64,000 bases of DNA from Actinomycetes bacterium (GCA_021806045.1 JAJZDI010000012.1:1-64000); one strand, 5' to 3'; positions 32,945-42,084 are shown, counted from the stretch's first letter. Made by a program: numbers and translations. Notes: generated by a model from the sequence alone, not told the origin.

Positions 32945-33295
32945 TCAACGGCGTTTGCGCCACCACCGGCTGCGGGAGCGCTGCTGGCGGGCCTCCTCCG
33001 CCTCGACATCGGCGAGGATGGCCGGCCCGGCCGCGTTCACGATGTCCTCGGCCGAGTCGAGCAGGGTGGCCGCGTCGTCGTCGGGGACGGGCGGCATGTC
33101 CTCGATGGCCGGCTCGACCAACGATCCGTGCTCCCATCCCACGTCGGCCATCCGCGGCTGGTAGGAGGGGCAGTTCTCCGGGCACTTCCACGGGGCGTCG
33201 GGGGCGAGGTCGAGCGAGCAGAAGCGCGCCACCTCCCCGGAGTCGTACGTCCGGCTCTGGAAGTGCTTGCACTCCTCACGCATGGCCATGGCCAC
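32945..33295 (-). CDS. Small four-Cys protein adjacent to sufB
   Basis: The protein has 116 residues of unrecognised family. The N-terminal third holds CKHF...FCSLDLAPDAPWKCPENCPSY, a C-x-H...C...C-x3-C arrangement suited to a zinc or Fe-S site. The middle is acidic (VPDDDAATLLDSAEDIV) and the C-terminus very basic (RQQRSRSRWWRKRR). It lies 42 bases downstream of sufB on the same strand. CAGAAT lies 6 bases before the first of three tandem ATG-GCC codons, so it may also have its own leaderless start. A role in Fe-S biogenesis is suggested by position only. Confidence 0.65.
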   Translation of the reverse strand: MAMAMREECKHFQSRTYDSGEVARFCSLDLAPDAPWKCPENCPSYQPRMADVGWEHGSLVEPAIEDMPPVPDDDAATLLDSAEDIVNAAGPAILADVEAEEARQQRSRSRWWRKRR

Positions 33296-33337
33296 ATTCT
33301 GCCTTGCGGGTGACGGGGATCGGCCGGCGGGGGCCGC

Positions 33338-34735
33338 TCAGCCGATGGCGCCTTCCATCTGCAGCTCGATCAGGCGCGACCACTCCACCGCGTACTCCAT
33401 GGGGAGGGTCCGGGTGATGGGCTCGATGAACCCGTTGACGATCATCCCCATGGCCTGCTGCTCGGACAGGCCCCGGCTCATCAGGTAGAAGAGCTGGTCG
33501 TCACCGACCTTGGACACGGTGGCCTCGTGGCCGATGCGGGCGTCGCGCTCCCCCACCTCCATGTAGGGCTTCGTCTCCGAGACCGACCGCTCGTCGAGCA
33601 GCAGGGCGTCGCAGCGCACGAAGCTCCGCGAGTTCTTGGCGCCCTCGTCGACATGGACCAGGCCCCGGTAGGTGGTGGCACCGCCGTCCTTAGAGATCGA
33701 CTTCGACACGATGGTCGAGGTGGTCTCGGGTGCGGCGTGGATCATCTTCGCCCCCGCGTCCTGGTGCTGGCCGGCACCGGCGTAGGCGACGGAGAGGACC
33801 TCGCCGGAGGCCTTCGGACCCATCAGGTAGACGGAGGGGTACTTCATCGTCAGGCGGGAGCCGATGTTGCCGTCGATCCACTCCACGTGGGCCTCCGCCT
33901 CGGCCCGAGCCCGCTTGGTCACCAGGTTGTAGACGTTGTTGGACCAGTTCTGGATGGTCGTGTAGGTGATCCGGCTGCCAGGGAGGGCGATCAGCTCGAC
34001 CACCGCCGAGTGCAGGGAGTCGGTGCTGTAGACGGGGGCGGAACAGCCCTCGACGTAGTGCACCTGGGAGCCCTCGTCGGCGATGATCAGCGTCCGCTCG
34101 AACTGGCCCATGTTCTCGGCGTTGATGCGGAAGTAGGCCTGGAGGGGCTGGTCGACGACGACGCCCGGCGGCACGTAGATGAACGACCCGCCCGACCACA
34201 CCGCCGAGTTGAGGGCGGCGAACTTGTTGTCGTTCGGGGGGATCACCGTCCCGAAGTACGTGCGCACCAGCTCCGGGTACTCCCGCACGGCGGTGTCCAT
34301 GTCGCAGAACAGGACGCCCATGGCCTCGAGGTCGGCACGGTTGCGGTGGAACACCACCTCGGACTCGTACTGGGCGGTCACGCCGGCCAGGTACTTGCGC
34401 TCCGCCTCCGGGATCCCCAGCTTCTCGTAGGTGTTCTTGATGGAGGCCGGCAGGTCGTCCCAGTCCTTGGCCTGCTCCGTGGTGGGCTTGATGTAGTAGT
34501 AGATGTCGTCGAAGTCCAGGTCGGGCATGTTGACGGCGAACCACTGGGCCATCGGCCGGCGGTCGAAGCGGGCCAGGGCGCGCAGGCGGAACTCGCGCAT
34601 CCACTCCGGCTCGTGCTTCATGGCCGACATCTCTCGGACGATCTCCTCGTTCAAGCCCTTCTTCGGCTTGAAGACGTAGTCCTCCTCGTCGGACCATCCG
34701 AGCGAGTAGCGGCCGAGATCGAGATCGGTGGTCAT
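33338..34735 (-). CDS. sufB: SufB, Fe-S scaffold subunit
   Basis: The protein has 465 residues. SufB assembles the nascent cluster in the SufBCD complex. N-terminal [35 protein letters not shown] is diagnostic, as are [42 protein letters not shown] with the cluster-linked Cys, and the C-terminal [53 protein letters not shown] follows GGGAG at 5 bases. A TACTAT box about 50 bases upstream overlaps the palindrome shared with sufC1. It is separated from sufD by 1.5 kb and an inserted opposite-strand gene. Confidence 0.97.
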   Translation of the reverse strand: MTTDLDLGRYSLGWSDEEDYVFKPKKGLNEEIVREMSAMKHEPEWMREFRLRALARFDRRPMAQWFAVNMPDLDFDDIYYYIKPTTEQAKDWDDLPASIKNTYEKLGIPEAERKYLAGVTAQYESEVVFHRNRADLEAMGVLFCDMDTAVREYPELVRTYFGTVIPPNDNKFAALNSAVWSGGSFIYVPPGVVVDQPLQAYFRINAENMGQFERTLIIADEGSQVHYVEGCSAPVYSTDSLHSAVVELIALPGSRITYTTIQNWSNNVYNLVTKRARAEAEAHVEWIDGNIGSRLTMKYPSVYLMGPKASGEVLSVAYAGAGQHQDAGAKMIHAAPETTSTIVSKSISKDGGATTYRGLVHVDEGAKNSRSFVRCDALLLDERSVSETKPYMEVGERDARIGHEATVSKVGDDQLFYLMSRGLSEQQAMGMIVNGFIEPITRTLPMEYAVEWSRLIELQMEGAIG

Positions 34736-34774
34736 GGCGCTCCCAACGGGCCGCCCGAGTGGCGGCCGATTTCT

Positions 34775-34788
34775 CCTACCCCGATAGT
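34775..34788. promoter_or_regulatory. Operator candidate upstream of sufB, shared with sufC1
   Basis: cctaccccgatagt differs at two positions from cctacgccggtagt upstream of sufC1. It has the quasi-palindrome CTAC-CCCG-ATAG and overlaps a minus-strand TACTAT -10 element (34783-34788 region), an ideal place for a repressor. Only these two copies were noticed in the window. Confidence 0.5.
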
Positions 34789-34844
34789 AACAACTAGCGA
34801 CACGGCCACGGACACCCCGGGGCGGACACCGGCCCCCAGCGTGC

Positions 34845-34850
34845 CATCCT
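34845..34850 (+). promoter_or_regulatory. Candidate -10 box for leaderless oligopeptidase gene
   Basis: CATCCT ends 6 bases before the ATG at 34857. It is a weaker match than TANNNT but has the same spacing. Confidence 0.3.
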
Positions 34851-34856
34851 GGGCCG

Positions 34857-37007
34857 ATGACCGACGCCACCGCCCCCATCCCACCGGTCCCCGCGCGACG
34901 GCCGACCCGGCTCGAGGCCCACGGCGACGTCCGGGTGGACGAGTGGTACTGGCTCCGTGACCGGGACGACCCCGCCGTCCTCGACCACCTGCGGGCGGAG
35001 AACGCCCACACCGGGGCGGCCACCGCCCACACCGCCGCCCTCCAGGAGGCCCTCTACGACGAGATCGTGGCCCGCATCGAGGAGACGGACCTCTCGGTGC
35101 CCAGCCGCAAGGGACCGTGGCTGTACTACCACCGCACCGAAGAAGGGAAGCAGTACGGGATCCACTGCCGCCGGCCGGCCGGTGGCGCCGGCGCCGACGA
35201 GGTCCTCCCGCCGGGCTCGCCCCCCCCGGCCGACGAGCAGGTCATCCTCGACGAGAACGCACTGGCCGAGGGCCATGACTATTTCGCCCTCGGCAACCTG
35301 TCGGTCAGCCCCGACCACCGGTGGCTCGTCTACTCCACCGACGTCACCGGTGGCGAGCGCTACACGTTGCGGGTCCTCGACCTCGACAGCGGCGAGCTGT
35401 CCCCCGAGGCGATCGAGGACACCTCCTACGGGTGTGCCTGGTTCGACGACAACGCCACCATCCTCTACGTCCGGGTCGACGAGGCCATGCGACCCCACCA
35501 GCTCTGGCGCCACCGGGTGGGCGGCGACCCGGCCGCCGACACGCTCGTCCTGGAGGAGCCGGACGAGCACTTCTTCCTGGGGGTGGGGCGGACGCGCGAC
35601 GACCGGTTCGTGGTGTGCGCCCTCGACTCGAAGACGACGTCCGAGGTCCACGTGCTCGAGGCCGGCGACCCGGACGGCACCTTCCGGCCACTCGCCCCGA
35701 GGCGGCCCGGCGTCGAGTACCACGTCGAGCACGACCGCGCCGGGCGGGACGGCGCCGGGCGGTTCCTCGTCACGACGAACGACGGGGCGCCGGACTTCCG
35801 GCTCCTCGACGCGCCCGACGACCCGTCGGACCCGTCGTCGTGGACCGAGGTCCTCCCCCACCGCCCGGGTGTCCGCCTCGAGGGGGTGGACGCCTTCGCC
35901 GGGCACCTCGTCGTCTACGAGCGGGACGGGGGGGAGTCGCGGGCCCGGGTGGTGGACCGGGCCACCGGTGCCTCCGCCCCCATCGCACAGCCGGAGTCTC
36001 CCTCCACCGTGTGGGGGGCGGCCAACCCCGAGTACGACAGCGCCGTCGTGCGCTACGAGTACACGTCGCTCGTCACCCCCCGATCCGTCTACGACCTCGA
36101 CATGGCGAGCGGCGAGCGCCGCCTGCGCAAGCGCCAGCCCGTCCTCGGCGACTTCGACCCCACCCGCTACCGGACCGAGCGCCGGTGGGTCGCCGCCGGG
36201 GACGGGGTCGAGGTGCCCGTGTCGCTCGTGTGGCGGGCGGACCTGGTGGGCGAGGTGCCCGGGGCCAACGGTCCGTCACCCTGCCTCCTCTACGGCTACG
36301 GCTCCTACGAGGCGTCGATGGACCCCACCTTCTCGTCGATCCGCCTGAGCCTGCTCGACCGGGGGTTCGTCTACGCCATCGCCCACGTGCGCGGTGGCGG
36401 CGAGCTGGGCCGGCGGTGGTACGAGGAGGGCAAGCTGGCGGCCAAGCCCCACACGTTCTCCGACTTCGTCGCCTGCGCCCGGGCGCTGGTCGACACCGGA
36501 GTCACCGCCCCGGACCGCCTGGTGGCCCGGGGGGGGAGCGCCGGCGGCCTCCTCATGGGCGCGGTGGCCAACGCGGCGCCCGACCTGTTCCGGGCCATCG
36601 TGGCCGAGGTCCCCTTCGTCGACTGCCTGACCACGATGATGGACCCGACGCTGCCGCTCACCGTGACCGAGTGGGAGGAGTGGGGCAACCCGGTGGAGGA
36701 CGAGGCCATCTACCGGGTGATGAAGTCCTACTCGCCCTACGACAACGTGCGCGCCACCGACGGGCACGGCCGCCCCGTCCGCTACCCGGACATCCTGGCC
36801 ACCGCCGGCCTGTCCGACCCGCGGGTCGGCTTCTGGGAGCCGGCCAAGTGGGTGGCACGCCTGCGTGCCGCCAACCCGGACAACCGGGTCCTCCTCCGGG
36901 TGGAGCTCGACGCCGGCCACGGGGGCCCGTCCGGCCGCTACGAAGCCTGGCGGGACGAGGCCTTCGTGCTGGCCTTCGTGCTCGACGCGGTGGGGATGGG
37001 CGCCTGA
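34857..37007 (+). CDS. ptrB: Oligopeptidase B (S9A serine peptidase)
   Basis: The protein has 716 residues. A seven-bladed propeller (residues ~80-410) guards an alpha/beta-hydrolase domain. [22 protein letters not shown] opens the protein as in OpB. The nucleophile Ser (~561) is in [16 protein letters not shown] and the catalytic His (~688) in [39 protein letters not shown] and [12 protein letters not shown] are typical. Cytosolic, with no signal peptide, it cleaves short peptides, usually after basic residues. Downstream of it lies a convergent gene with only 7 bases between stops. Confidence 0.93.
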   Translation: MTDATAPIPPVPARRPTRLEAHGDVRVDEWYWLRDRDDPAVLDHLRAENAHTGAATAHTAALQEALYDEIVARIEETDLSVPSRKGPWLYYHRTEEGKQYGIHCRRPAGGAGADEVLPPGSPPPADEQVILDENALAEGHDYFALGNLSVSPDHRWLVYSTDVTGGERYTLRVLDLDSGELSPEAIEDTSYGCAWFDDNATILYVRVDEAMRPHQLWRHRVGGDPAADTLVLEEPDEHFFLGVGRTRDDRFVVCALDSKTTSEVHVLEAGDPDGTFRPLAPRRPGVEYHVEHDRAGRDGAGRFLVTTNDGAPDFRLLDAPDDPSDPSSWTEVLPHRPGVRLEGVDAFAGHLVVYERDGGESRARVVDRATGASAPIAQPESPSTVWGAANPEYDSAVVRYEYTSLVTPRSVYDLDMASGERRLRKRQPVLGDFDPTRYRTERRWVAAGDGVEVPVSLVWRADLVGEVPGANGPSPCLLYGYGSYEASMDPTFSSIRLSLLDRGFVYAIAHVRGGGELGRRWYEEGKLAAKPHTFSDFVACARALVDTGVTAPDRLVARGGSAGGLLMGAVANAAPDLFRAIVAEVPFVDCLTTMMDPTLPLTVTEWEEWGNPVEDEAIYRVMKSYSPYDNVRATDGHGRPVRYPDILATAGLSDPRVGFWEPAKWVARLRAANPDNRVLLRVELDAGHGGPSGRYEAWRDEAFVLAFVLDAVGMGA

Positions 37008-37014
37008 GGCAGGG

Positions 37015-38073
37015 TCAGCCGCCAGCGCCCGATCCGGTCCCGGCCGGAGACGTCGTGGCCGAGGCGGGAGGCGCTGTCGTGGGTGGCGACGTGGTCGGTG
37101 GCGCTGTGGTCGGTGGCGCTGTCGTGGGTGGGACGGTCGTCACGGGTGACGTGGTCGAGGGCGACGTGGCGGGCGGCGTCGACCCCTGGGGGACGAACGT
37201 CGCGGTGAAGGGTGTGTGGCTCCCCGTGGGCATGACCACGGGTACCCCGTCCACCTGGAGGTTCGCCGGCGCCCCGATCAGGACCGAGACGGTCCCCGTG
37301 GCGTCGATCGTCTGTGCCTGATTCGAGGGGATGGTCCCGGTGAACAGCACCGACCCCGACGACGCGCTGGTGGCCTGGACCCACGACGGTCCGGCACCGG
37401 CGGTCACCGTCACCCGGTAGGTGGCCGACGCCACCGGGAAGGTGGCCGCCTGGGCCGTGCTGGAGGTGGCCACCACCTGAGCCGGGGCGGTGGTCGTGGT
37501 CGACGGCACCGTCGTCCCCGTCGGGTGGACGGCACGCGGCCGCGTTGTGGCCGTGGTGCGGCTCGTCCGGTGCCCGGCGGCCCGTGAGCCGATGAGGGCG
37601 AGGGCGCCGATCACGACCACCGCCGCGATGGCGGCAGCCACCGGGGCCATGCTCCTGCTCCGGCGGTTCATGGTGGTGAGGGCGTTGCGCCTGGTCCGAT
37701 CGGAGCGGAAGGCGGCGCTCGGCGCGCCACTGGTGCCAGTGGCGCCGTCCGCCGCCTGGCCGGCACCTGCGTCGTCGAAGACCAGCGGCACGCCCGCACC
37801 GGCTCCGGGAGCGCCCGGGCCGGCGCCCGTCGGAGCGCCCGGGATCAGGTCGTCGGGCGGGGCGACCTGGCCCCCGTCTTCGCCCGGGCGGCCGAGGATC
37901 CTGATGGCGGGACGCTCGGTTCGGTGGGTGATCGTCTCGATGGTGCCCAGCGCGTCGTGGTAACGCTCGACCGAGTGCAGCTCGTCGGTCGACGCACGGC
38001 GCCCGAGGCGCGCCAGGACCACACCCAGCGCCACCGCCACGACTGCCAGCACCACGACCACCATCCCGTCCAT
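37015..38073 (-). CDS. Two-helix membrane protein with RodZ-C (DUF4115)-like extracytoplasmic domain
   Basis: The protein has 352 residues. An N-terminal membrane helix (MVVVVLAVVAVALGVVLARLG) is followed by a cytosolic region with SVERYHDALGTIETI and a Gly/Ala/Pro-rich part. A second helix (MAPVAAAIAAVVVIGALALIG) comes next, then a beta-rich domain YRVTVTAGAGPSWVQATSAS...LFTGTIPSNQAQTID...VLIGAPANLQVDGV. That domain follows the RodZ C-terminal pattern (Trp-x-Val, 'L..G.l..G....'). The tail is a run of TTxPPT repeats, probably spanning the cell wall. RodZ normally has an HTH before its membrane helix; none is visible here. A cell-envelope role is inferred. Confidence 0.7.
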   Translation of the reverse strand: MDGMVVVVLAVVAVALGVVLARLGRRASTDELHSVERYHDALGTIETITHRTERPAIRILGRPGEDGGQVAPPDDLIPGAPTGAGPGAPGAGAGVPLVFDDAGAGQAADGATGTSGAPSAAFRSDRTRRNALTTMNRRSRSMAPVAAAIAAVVVIGALALIGSRAAGHRTSRTTATTRPRAVHPTGTTVPSTTTTAPAQVVATSSTAQAATFPVASATYRVTVTAGAGPSWVQATSASSGSVLFTGTIPSNQAQTIDATGTVSVLIGAPANLQVDGVPVVMPTGSHTPFTATFVPQGSTPPATSPSTTSPVTTVPPTTAPPTTAPPTTSPPTTAPPASATTSPAGTGSGAGG

Positions 38074-38120
38074 TCAACCGGATACCGGACCGGCGGTGCG
38101 TGCGGCCCGGCGGGAGCCCC

Positions 38121-39080
38121 TCAGATGGCGGTGACGGACGTCATCCCCCCGTCCACGACCAGGTGTGTCCCCGTCACGAACGACGCCTCGTCGGACAGGA
38201 GGAAGCGGATGGGCCGGGCGATCTCGGCAGGATCGGCGATGCGGCCGAGCGGGGTCCGCTCCTCGATGCGCTGGCGGAACCCCGGGAGGTCGAAGGCGGG
38301 AATGAGCATCGGGGTCGCCACCGCCCCCGGGCACACCGCGTTGACCCGGAACCCGTCGATCGCATAGCGGTGGGCCACCGAGCGCATGAGGCCCAGCACC
38401 GCCGCCTTCGACGAGCAGTAGGCGGCCAGCATGGCGCTGCCGAACAGGCCCTCGATGGACGAGACGAGCACGGCGGCCGAGCCGGGTCCGGCGGCCCGGA
38501 AGGGCTCGAGCAGGGCGCGCAGCAGGAGCGCGGCGGCACGGACGTTCACGTCGAGGACCGGGTCCCAGGTGGCCTCGTCGATGAAGTCGATCGACATGGG
38601 ACCCGAGATCCCGGCGGCGTGCACGAAGCCGCCGATCGACTCCAGGGAATCGAGCGCCTCGGCCAGGGCCGGTCCGTGGGCGGAGCTGTCCGTCACGTCG
38701 ATGGTCGCCGCACAGGCCCGCACCCCGTGGGTGCGGGCGCACATCTCGGCGGTCTCGGCCGCCCCGTCGCCGTCCATGTCCCACACCGCGACCGGCCGGC
38801 CAGCCTCGGCCACCGCCAGGGCGGTGGCCCGCCCGATACCCGAAGCGCCGCCGGTGACGAGGACGCCGGTGCCGGGGACGGCCGGCGCCACGTGGCCCGG
38901 CGTGGCCCGGCGCGGCCTGGGGCGGGCGGCCGCCCCCGCCGCCGTGCGCGTTGACGACGTCGAGCGGGGGGTCGAGCGGCGGGCGGCGTTCGACGGCGCC
39001 TTCGTCCCCGTCCCCGTCCTGCGGGCGGGGCCGTTCCGGGGCCCGGGCGTGCCCGCTGGGGTGCCGGCTCCAGGTGTCAT
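38121..39080 (-). CDS. Short-chain dehydrogenase/reductase with basic N-terminal extension
   Basis: The protein has 319 residues. The last ~245 are a classical SDR: TGGASGIGRATA, VWDMDGDGAA (an acidic residue favouring NAD), HAAGISG for NNAG, Ser in LVSSIEG, YCSSKAAVLG for the YxxxK, and VVDGG. The first ~75 residues are low-complexity Thr/Pro/Ala/Arg with many Arg (RRTGTGTK, RPRPRRATPG). The long start is supported by GAAGGA 8 bases before the ATG. A GTG at the SDR boundary has no ribosome site. The extension is unusual for this family; its role is unknown. Confidence 0.82.
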   Translation of the reverse strand: MTPGAGTPAGTPGPRNGPARRTGTGTKAPSNAARRSTPRSTSSTRTAAGAAARPRPRRATPGHVAPAVPGTGVLVTGGASGIGRATALAVAEAGRPVAVWDMDGDGAAETAEMCARTHGVRACAATIDVTDSSAHGPALAEALDSLESIGGFVHAAGISGPMSIDFIDEATWDPVLDVNVRAAALLLRALLEPFRAAGPGSAAVLVSSIEGLFGSAMLAAYCSSKAAVLGLMRSVAHRYAIDGFRVNAVCPGAVATPMLIPAFDLPGFRQRIEERTPLGRIADPAEIARPIRFLLSDEASFVTGTHLVVDGGMTSVTAI

Positions 39081-39171
39081 GTGGTCCGTCCTTCCCGGGC
39101 GGGGCAGCGTGCCCACCCGATCATGACCGCCGGCCATCCCGACCGGCGGGGCCGGGTGCCGGCGGGACAGG

Positions 39172-39723
39172 TCAGGTCCGCAGCCCCATCGTGGGCATGA
39201 GGTGCGGCTCGAGCTCCCGCCGGAGCGGGTTCGTCCGGTCGCGCTCGGAGACGACCGGGGCGTCGACGCCCCAGTCGGCGGCGATCTCGGGGTCGTCCCA
39301 TGCGACCCCCAGCTCGTCGGCAGGGTTGTAGTAGGAGTCGACGAGGTACCAGAGGGTGATGTCGGAGAGGGCGGCGAACCCGTGGGCGACACCGGGCGGG
39401 ATGAACAGTCCCCGGTCGGTGCCGCCGTCCAGATCGAGACCGAGCGTGGCGCCTTCGGTGGGCGAGCCGCGGCGGAGGTCGTGGAGGACGACCCGTGCCG
39501 TGCCCGCCAGCACGTACCAGTAGTCGGCCTGGTGGAGGTGGTAGTGGAGACCGACCAGGGCCCCCCCTTCCTTCACCGATCGGTTCCCCTGGACCATCTC
39601 GCGGCCGAGCGGGAACCACGAGCGCCGGTAGGTCTCCACGAACCTGCCCCGCTCGTCGCCGTGGACGTCGGGCTCGACGACGACCACATCGGCGATGACA
39701 TCGGACTGGGTGATCACGGGCAT
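39172..39723 (-). CDS. rfbC: dTDP-4-dehydrorhamnose 3,5-epimerase family protein (RmlC-like)
   Basis: The protein has 183 residues with a cupin jelly-roll. PDVHGDERGRFVETYR, QGNRSVKEGGALVGLHYHLHQADYWYVLAGTARVVLHDLR and FIPPGVAHGFAALSDITLWYLVDSYYNPADELGVAWDDPEIAADW follow RmlC closely, including the catalytic His in LHYH and a Tyr. The canonical motif is 'RGLHyq'; here it reads VGLHYH, so specificity may differ among sugar epimerases. It starts 2 bases after the flavin reductase and looks co-transcribed with it and the MBL hydrolase. No other deoxysugar gene is nearby. Confidence 0.88.
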   Translation of the reverse strand: MPVITQSDVIADVVVVEPDVHGDERGRFVETYRRSWFPLGREMVQGNRSVKEGGALVGLHYHLHQADYWYVLAGTARVVLHDLRRGSPTEGATLGLDLDGGTDRGLFIPPGVAHGFAALSDITLWYLVDSYYNPADELGVAWDDPEIAADWGVDAPVVSERDRTNPLRRELEPHLMPTMGLRT

Positions 39724-39725
39724 GG

Positions 39726-40247
39726 TCAGTCGTCTCCCTCCAGTGGCCCCCCCGCTTCGAGGCGGGCGAAGTCGCGGTCGTAGAACACCAGCGGCCGGCC
39801 GTCGCCCGTCCCCAGGTCGAGGACGCGACCGATGACGATCTCGTGATCCCCGGCGTCGTGGGTCAGCTCGAGCCTGCAGTCCACCCACGCCAGCGAGCCC
39901 TGGAGCCTCGGCGAGCCCGTCAGCTCGGCCGGCTCCCACCGCACGTCGGAGAACTTGTCGGCACCCGACGCCGCGAACCGCCGGGCCAGCTCCTCCTGGC
40001 CCTCGGCCAGGATGTTCACGCAGAACGCCCCGGCCCGCTGGATGCGGGGCCAGCTGGTCGAGGTCTTCGCAGGGGCGAGCGACACGAAGGGCGGGTCGAT
40101 CGACAGCGAGACGAAGCTCTGGCAGGTGAAGCCGGCCGGCGATCCCTCCTCCAGCGCGGTGACGATGGTGACGCCGGTTGCGAACCTGGCCATCACGTCC
40201 TTGAAGGCCGCCACGTCGATGCCCGGCCGGGCCGCCCCCCCGGTCAC
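39726..40247 (-). CDS. Flavin reductase-like FMN-binding protein
   Basis: The protein has 173 residues of the split-barrel flavin reductase family (HpaC/DIM6-NTAB type). FATGVTIVTALEEGSPAGFTCQSFVSLSIDPPFVSLAPAKTSTSWPRI is the FMN-binding half; FCVNILAEGQEELARRFA and DHEIVIGRVLDL follow. Such enzymes supply reduced flavin to a monooxygenase or act alone. No partner oxygenase is adjacent. GTG overlaps the MBL-gene stop by 4 bases (GTGA). Confidence 0.9.
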   Translation of the reverse strand: MTGGAARPGIDVAAFKDVMARFATGVTIVTALEEGSPAGFTCQSFVSLSIDPPFVSLAPAKTSTSWPRIQRAGAFCVNILAEGQEELARRFAASGADKFSDVRWEPAELTGSPRLQGSLAWVDCRLELTHDAGDHEIVIGRVLDLGTGDGRPLVFYDRDFARLEAGGPLEGDD

Positions 40248-41098
40248 GCCTCCTCCAGCTCGACCGTCGTGCCCTCGGCGGCTGCCGCGACCTCGACGCT
40301 CCGTCGCGGTGCCAGCCTGCGGGCTCGCACGAGCATCTGGTCGATGTCGCGGTCGCCGTGGGCGGGGTCGTGGTGGAACAGGGACAGCCGCTTCGCCCCC
40401 GACTCGAGGGCCACGTGGACGGCATAGGCGATGGTCGAGTGCCCCCAGTCGGCGCGGGTGAGGAACTCGTCATCGGTGTACTGGGCGTCGTGGATGAGCA
40501 GGTCGACGTCCTCGCACAGTTCGAGGACCCGGTCGTCGATGGCCCGGCGGTCGGCGGGTGCCTGATGGTCCGGGAGGTAGGCGAGCGAGCGCCCGCCATG
40601 CTCGATGCGGAACCCAAGGGTCTCGCCCCGGTGGGGGACGTGCCTGGCCCGCACGGTGAACCCGCCCACCGTCAGGTCGCCGGTGCCGTCCACCTCGTGG
40701 ACCCGGATGTCCCCCCGGAACTCGCCGAGGTGGATGGGGAAGAAGGGCGGTTTGACCGCGTCGGTGAGGACCTCGCTCAGCGGTTGGCCGGGTTGTCGGG
40801 GCCCGTAGATGTCGAGGAGGGCGCCCGGCTCACGCAGGGGGGCGAAGAAGGGGAGGCCGAGGATGTGGTCGTAGTGCAGGTGGGTCAGGAACGCGGTGGC
40901 CGCCAGCGGGACGCCCGACTGGCGCAGCGGTCGCTCCAAAGCCTCGCCCAGCGGACGCAGTCCCGTCCCCAGGTCGAGAACGACGGGCGGCTCCCTGTCC
41001 GCCTCGACCAGCACGCACGAGGTGTTGCCCCCGTAGCGCCGTTGGCGGTCGGATGAGCATGGGCACGAGCCCCGGACGCCGTAGTAGGTGACCTTCAC
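40244..41098 (-). CDS. MBL-fold metallo-hydrolase (PhnP/Lactamase_B_2-like)
   Basis: The protein has 284 residues. It opens with KVTYYGVRGSCPCSS, typical of the phosphodiesterase-like MBL group, then YGGNTSCVLVE, LDLGTGLRPLGEAL, metal motif THLHYDHILGLPFFAPL, RHVPHRGETLGFRIE, a YLPDHQAP loop and LLIHDAQYTDDEF...WGHSTIAYAV. All zinc ligands look intact. Substrate unknown; phosphodiester or cyclic nucleotide-type bonds are typical for this branch. GTG start follows a TAGCCT box by 9 bases. It leads a three-gene unit with the flavin reductase and the epimerase. Confidence 0.87.
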   Translation of the reverse strand: MKVTYYGVRGSCPCSSDRQRRYGGNTSCVLVEADREPPVVLDLGTGLRPLGEALERPLRQSGVPLAATAFLTHLHYDHILGLPFFAPLREPGALLDIYGPRQPGQPLSEVLTDAVKPPFFPIHLGEFRGDIRVHEVDGTGDLTVGGFTVRARHVPHRGETLGFRIEHGGRSLAYLPDHQAPADRRAIDDRVLELCEDVDLLIHDAQYTDDEFLTRADWGHSTIAYAVHVALESGAKRLSLFHHDPAHGDRDIDQMLVRARRLAPRRSVEVAAAAEGTTVELEEA

Positions 41099-41158
41099 CG
41101 AGGCAGGAGGCTACCCGCGACCGGCCGCCGGCTCCCGGTCCCGCCCCAGGCAGGACGG

Positions 41159-41164
41159 TAGGGT
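41159..41164 (+). promoter_or_regulatory. -10 box for leaderless epoxide-hydrolase-like gene
   Basis: TAGGGT ends 7 bases before the ATG at 41172. Confidence 0.45.
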
Positions 41165-41171
41165 GCCGGCC

Positions 41172-42071
41172 ATGGACCCCTCGCCGCAGCCGCCGGACCT
41201 CCACCCCATCCGCACCGTCCGGGTGAACGGGACGGAGATCGCCGCACTCGTGTCCGGGCCGGCCACCGGTCCGCTCGCCCTGTGCCTCCACGGCTTCCCC
41301 GACAGTCCCCACACCTGGCGCCACCTCACCCCCCGACTGGTCGAGGCCGGCTTCCGCGTCGTGGCGCCGTTCATGCGCGGCTACGCACCGAGCGCGGTCC
41401 CCGCCGACGGCCGCTACGACATCGGCACGCTCGGCCTCGACGCATGCGCCCTCCACGACGCCTTCGGAGGCGGCGACGACGCGGTGATCATCGGCCACGA
41501 CTGGGGGGCGTTCGCCACCTACGCGGCGGCCGCGCACCAGCCGGAGCGGTGGCGGCGGGTGGTCACGGCGTCGGTGGCTCCCCAGGCCTCCATGGCCGAG
41601 GGCTTCCTCACCTACGACCAGCTCCGGCGGAGCTGGTACGTCTTCTTCTTCCAGACACCGCTGGCCGAGTTCGCCGTGCCTGCGGAGAACATGGCCTTCA
41701 TCGAACGGCTGTGGGCCGACTGGTCGCCCGGCTACGACGCCAACGACGACGTGGCCCGGGTGAAGGAGGCCATCGGGGCACCCGAGCACCTCGGTGCCGC
41801 CCTCGGGTACTACCGGGCCATGTTCGCCGGCCCGCCCGACGACCCGGACGCTGCGGCGGCCCAGGCAGCCTCGGCCACCGTCGCCCCCCAACCCACCCTC
41901 TACCTGCACGGGTCGACCGACGGCTGCATGGGCGTCGACATCATCGGACCCGTGGCCGACCATCTCGCACCCGGATCGCGGGTCGAGATCGTCGAGGGCG
42001 CGGGCCACTTCCTCCACCTCGAACAACCCGACCTGGTCGGGGACCACATCATCGGCTTCCTCACCGAGTGA
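41172..42071 (+). CDS. Alpha/beta hydrolase, epoxide-hydrolase-like
   Basis: The protein has 299 residues. LCLHGFPDSPHTWRHLTPRL gives the HGxP oxyanion loop. The nucleophile is Asp (~111) in VIIGHDWGAFATYAAA, as in epoxide hydrolases and dehalogenases rather than Ser esterases. The catalytic His is in VEGAGHFLHLEQPD (~277). A cap domain lies between (FFFQTPLAEFAVPAENM); a cap Tyr (GYYRAMF) could be the epoxide-opening residue. Epoxide hydrolase is the best reading; haloalkane dehalogenase is less likely. Confidence 0.87.
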   Translation: MDPSPQPPDLHPIRTVRVNGTEIAALVSGPATGPLALCLHGFPDSPHTWRHLTPRLVEAGFRVVAPFMRGYAPSAVPADGRYDIGTLGLDACALHDAFGGGDDAVIIGHDWGAFATYAAAAHQPERWRRVVTASVAPQASMAEGFLTYDQLRRSWYVFFFQTPLAEFAVPAENMAFIERLWADWSPGYDANDDVARVKEAIGAPEHLGAALGYYRAMFAGPPDDPDAAAAQAASATVAPQPTLYLHGSTDGCMGVDIIGPVADHLAPGSRVEIVEGAGHFLHLEQPDLVGDHIIGFLTE

Positions 42072-42084
42072 GGCCGGGAGCAGC

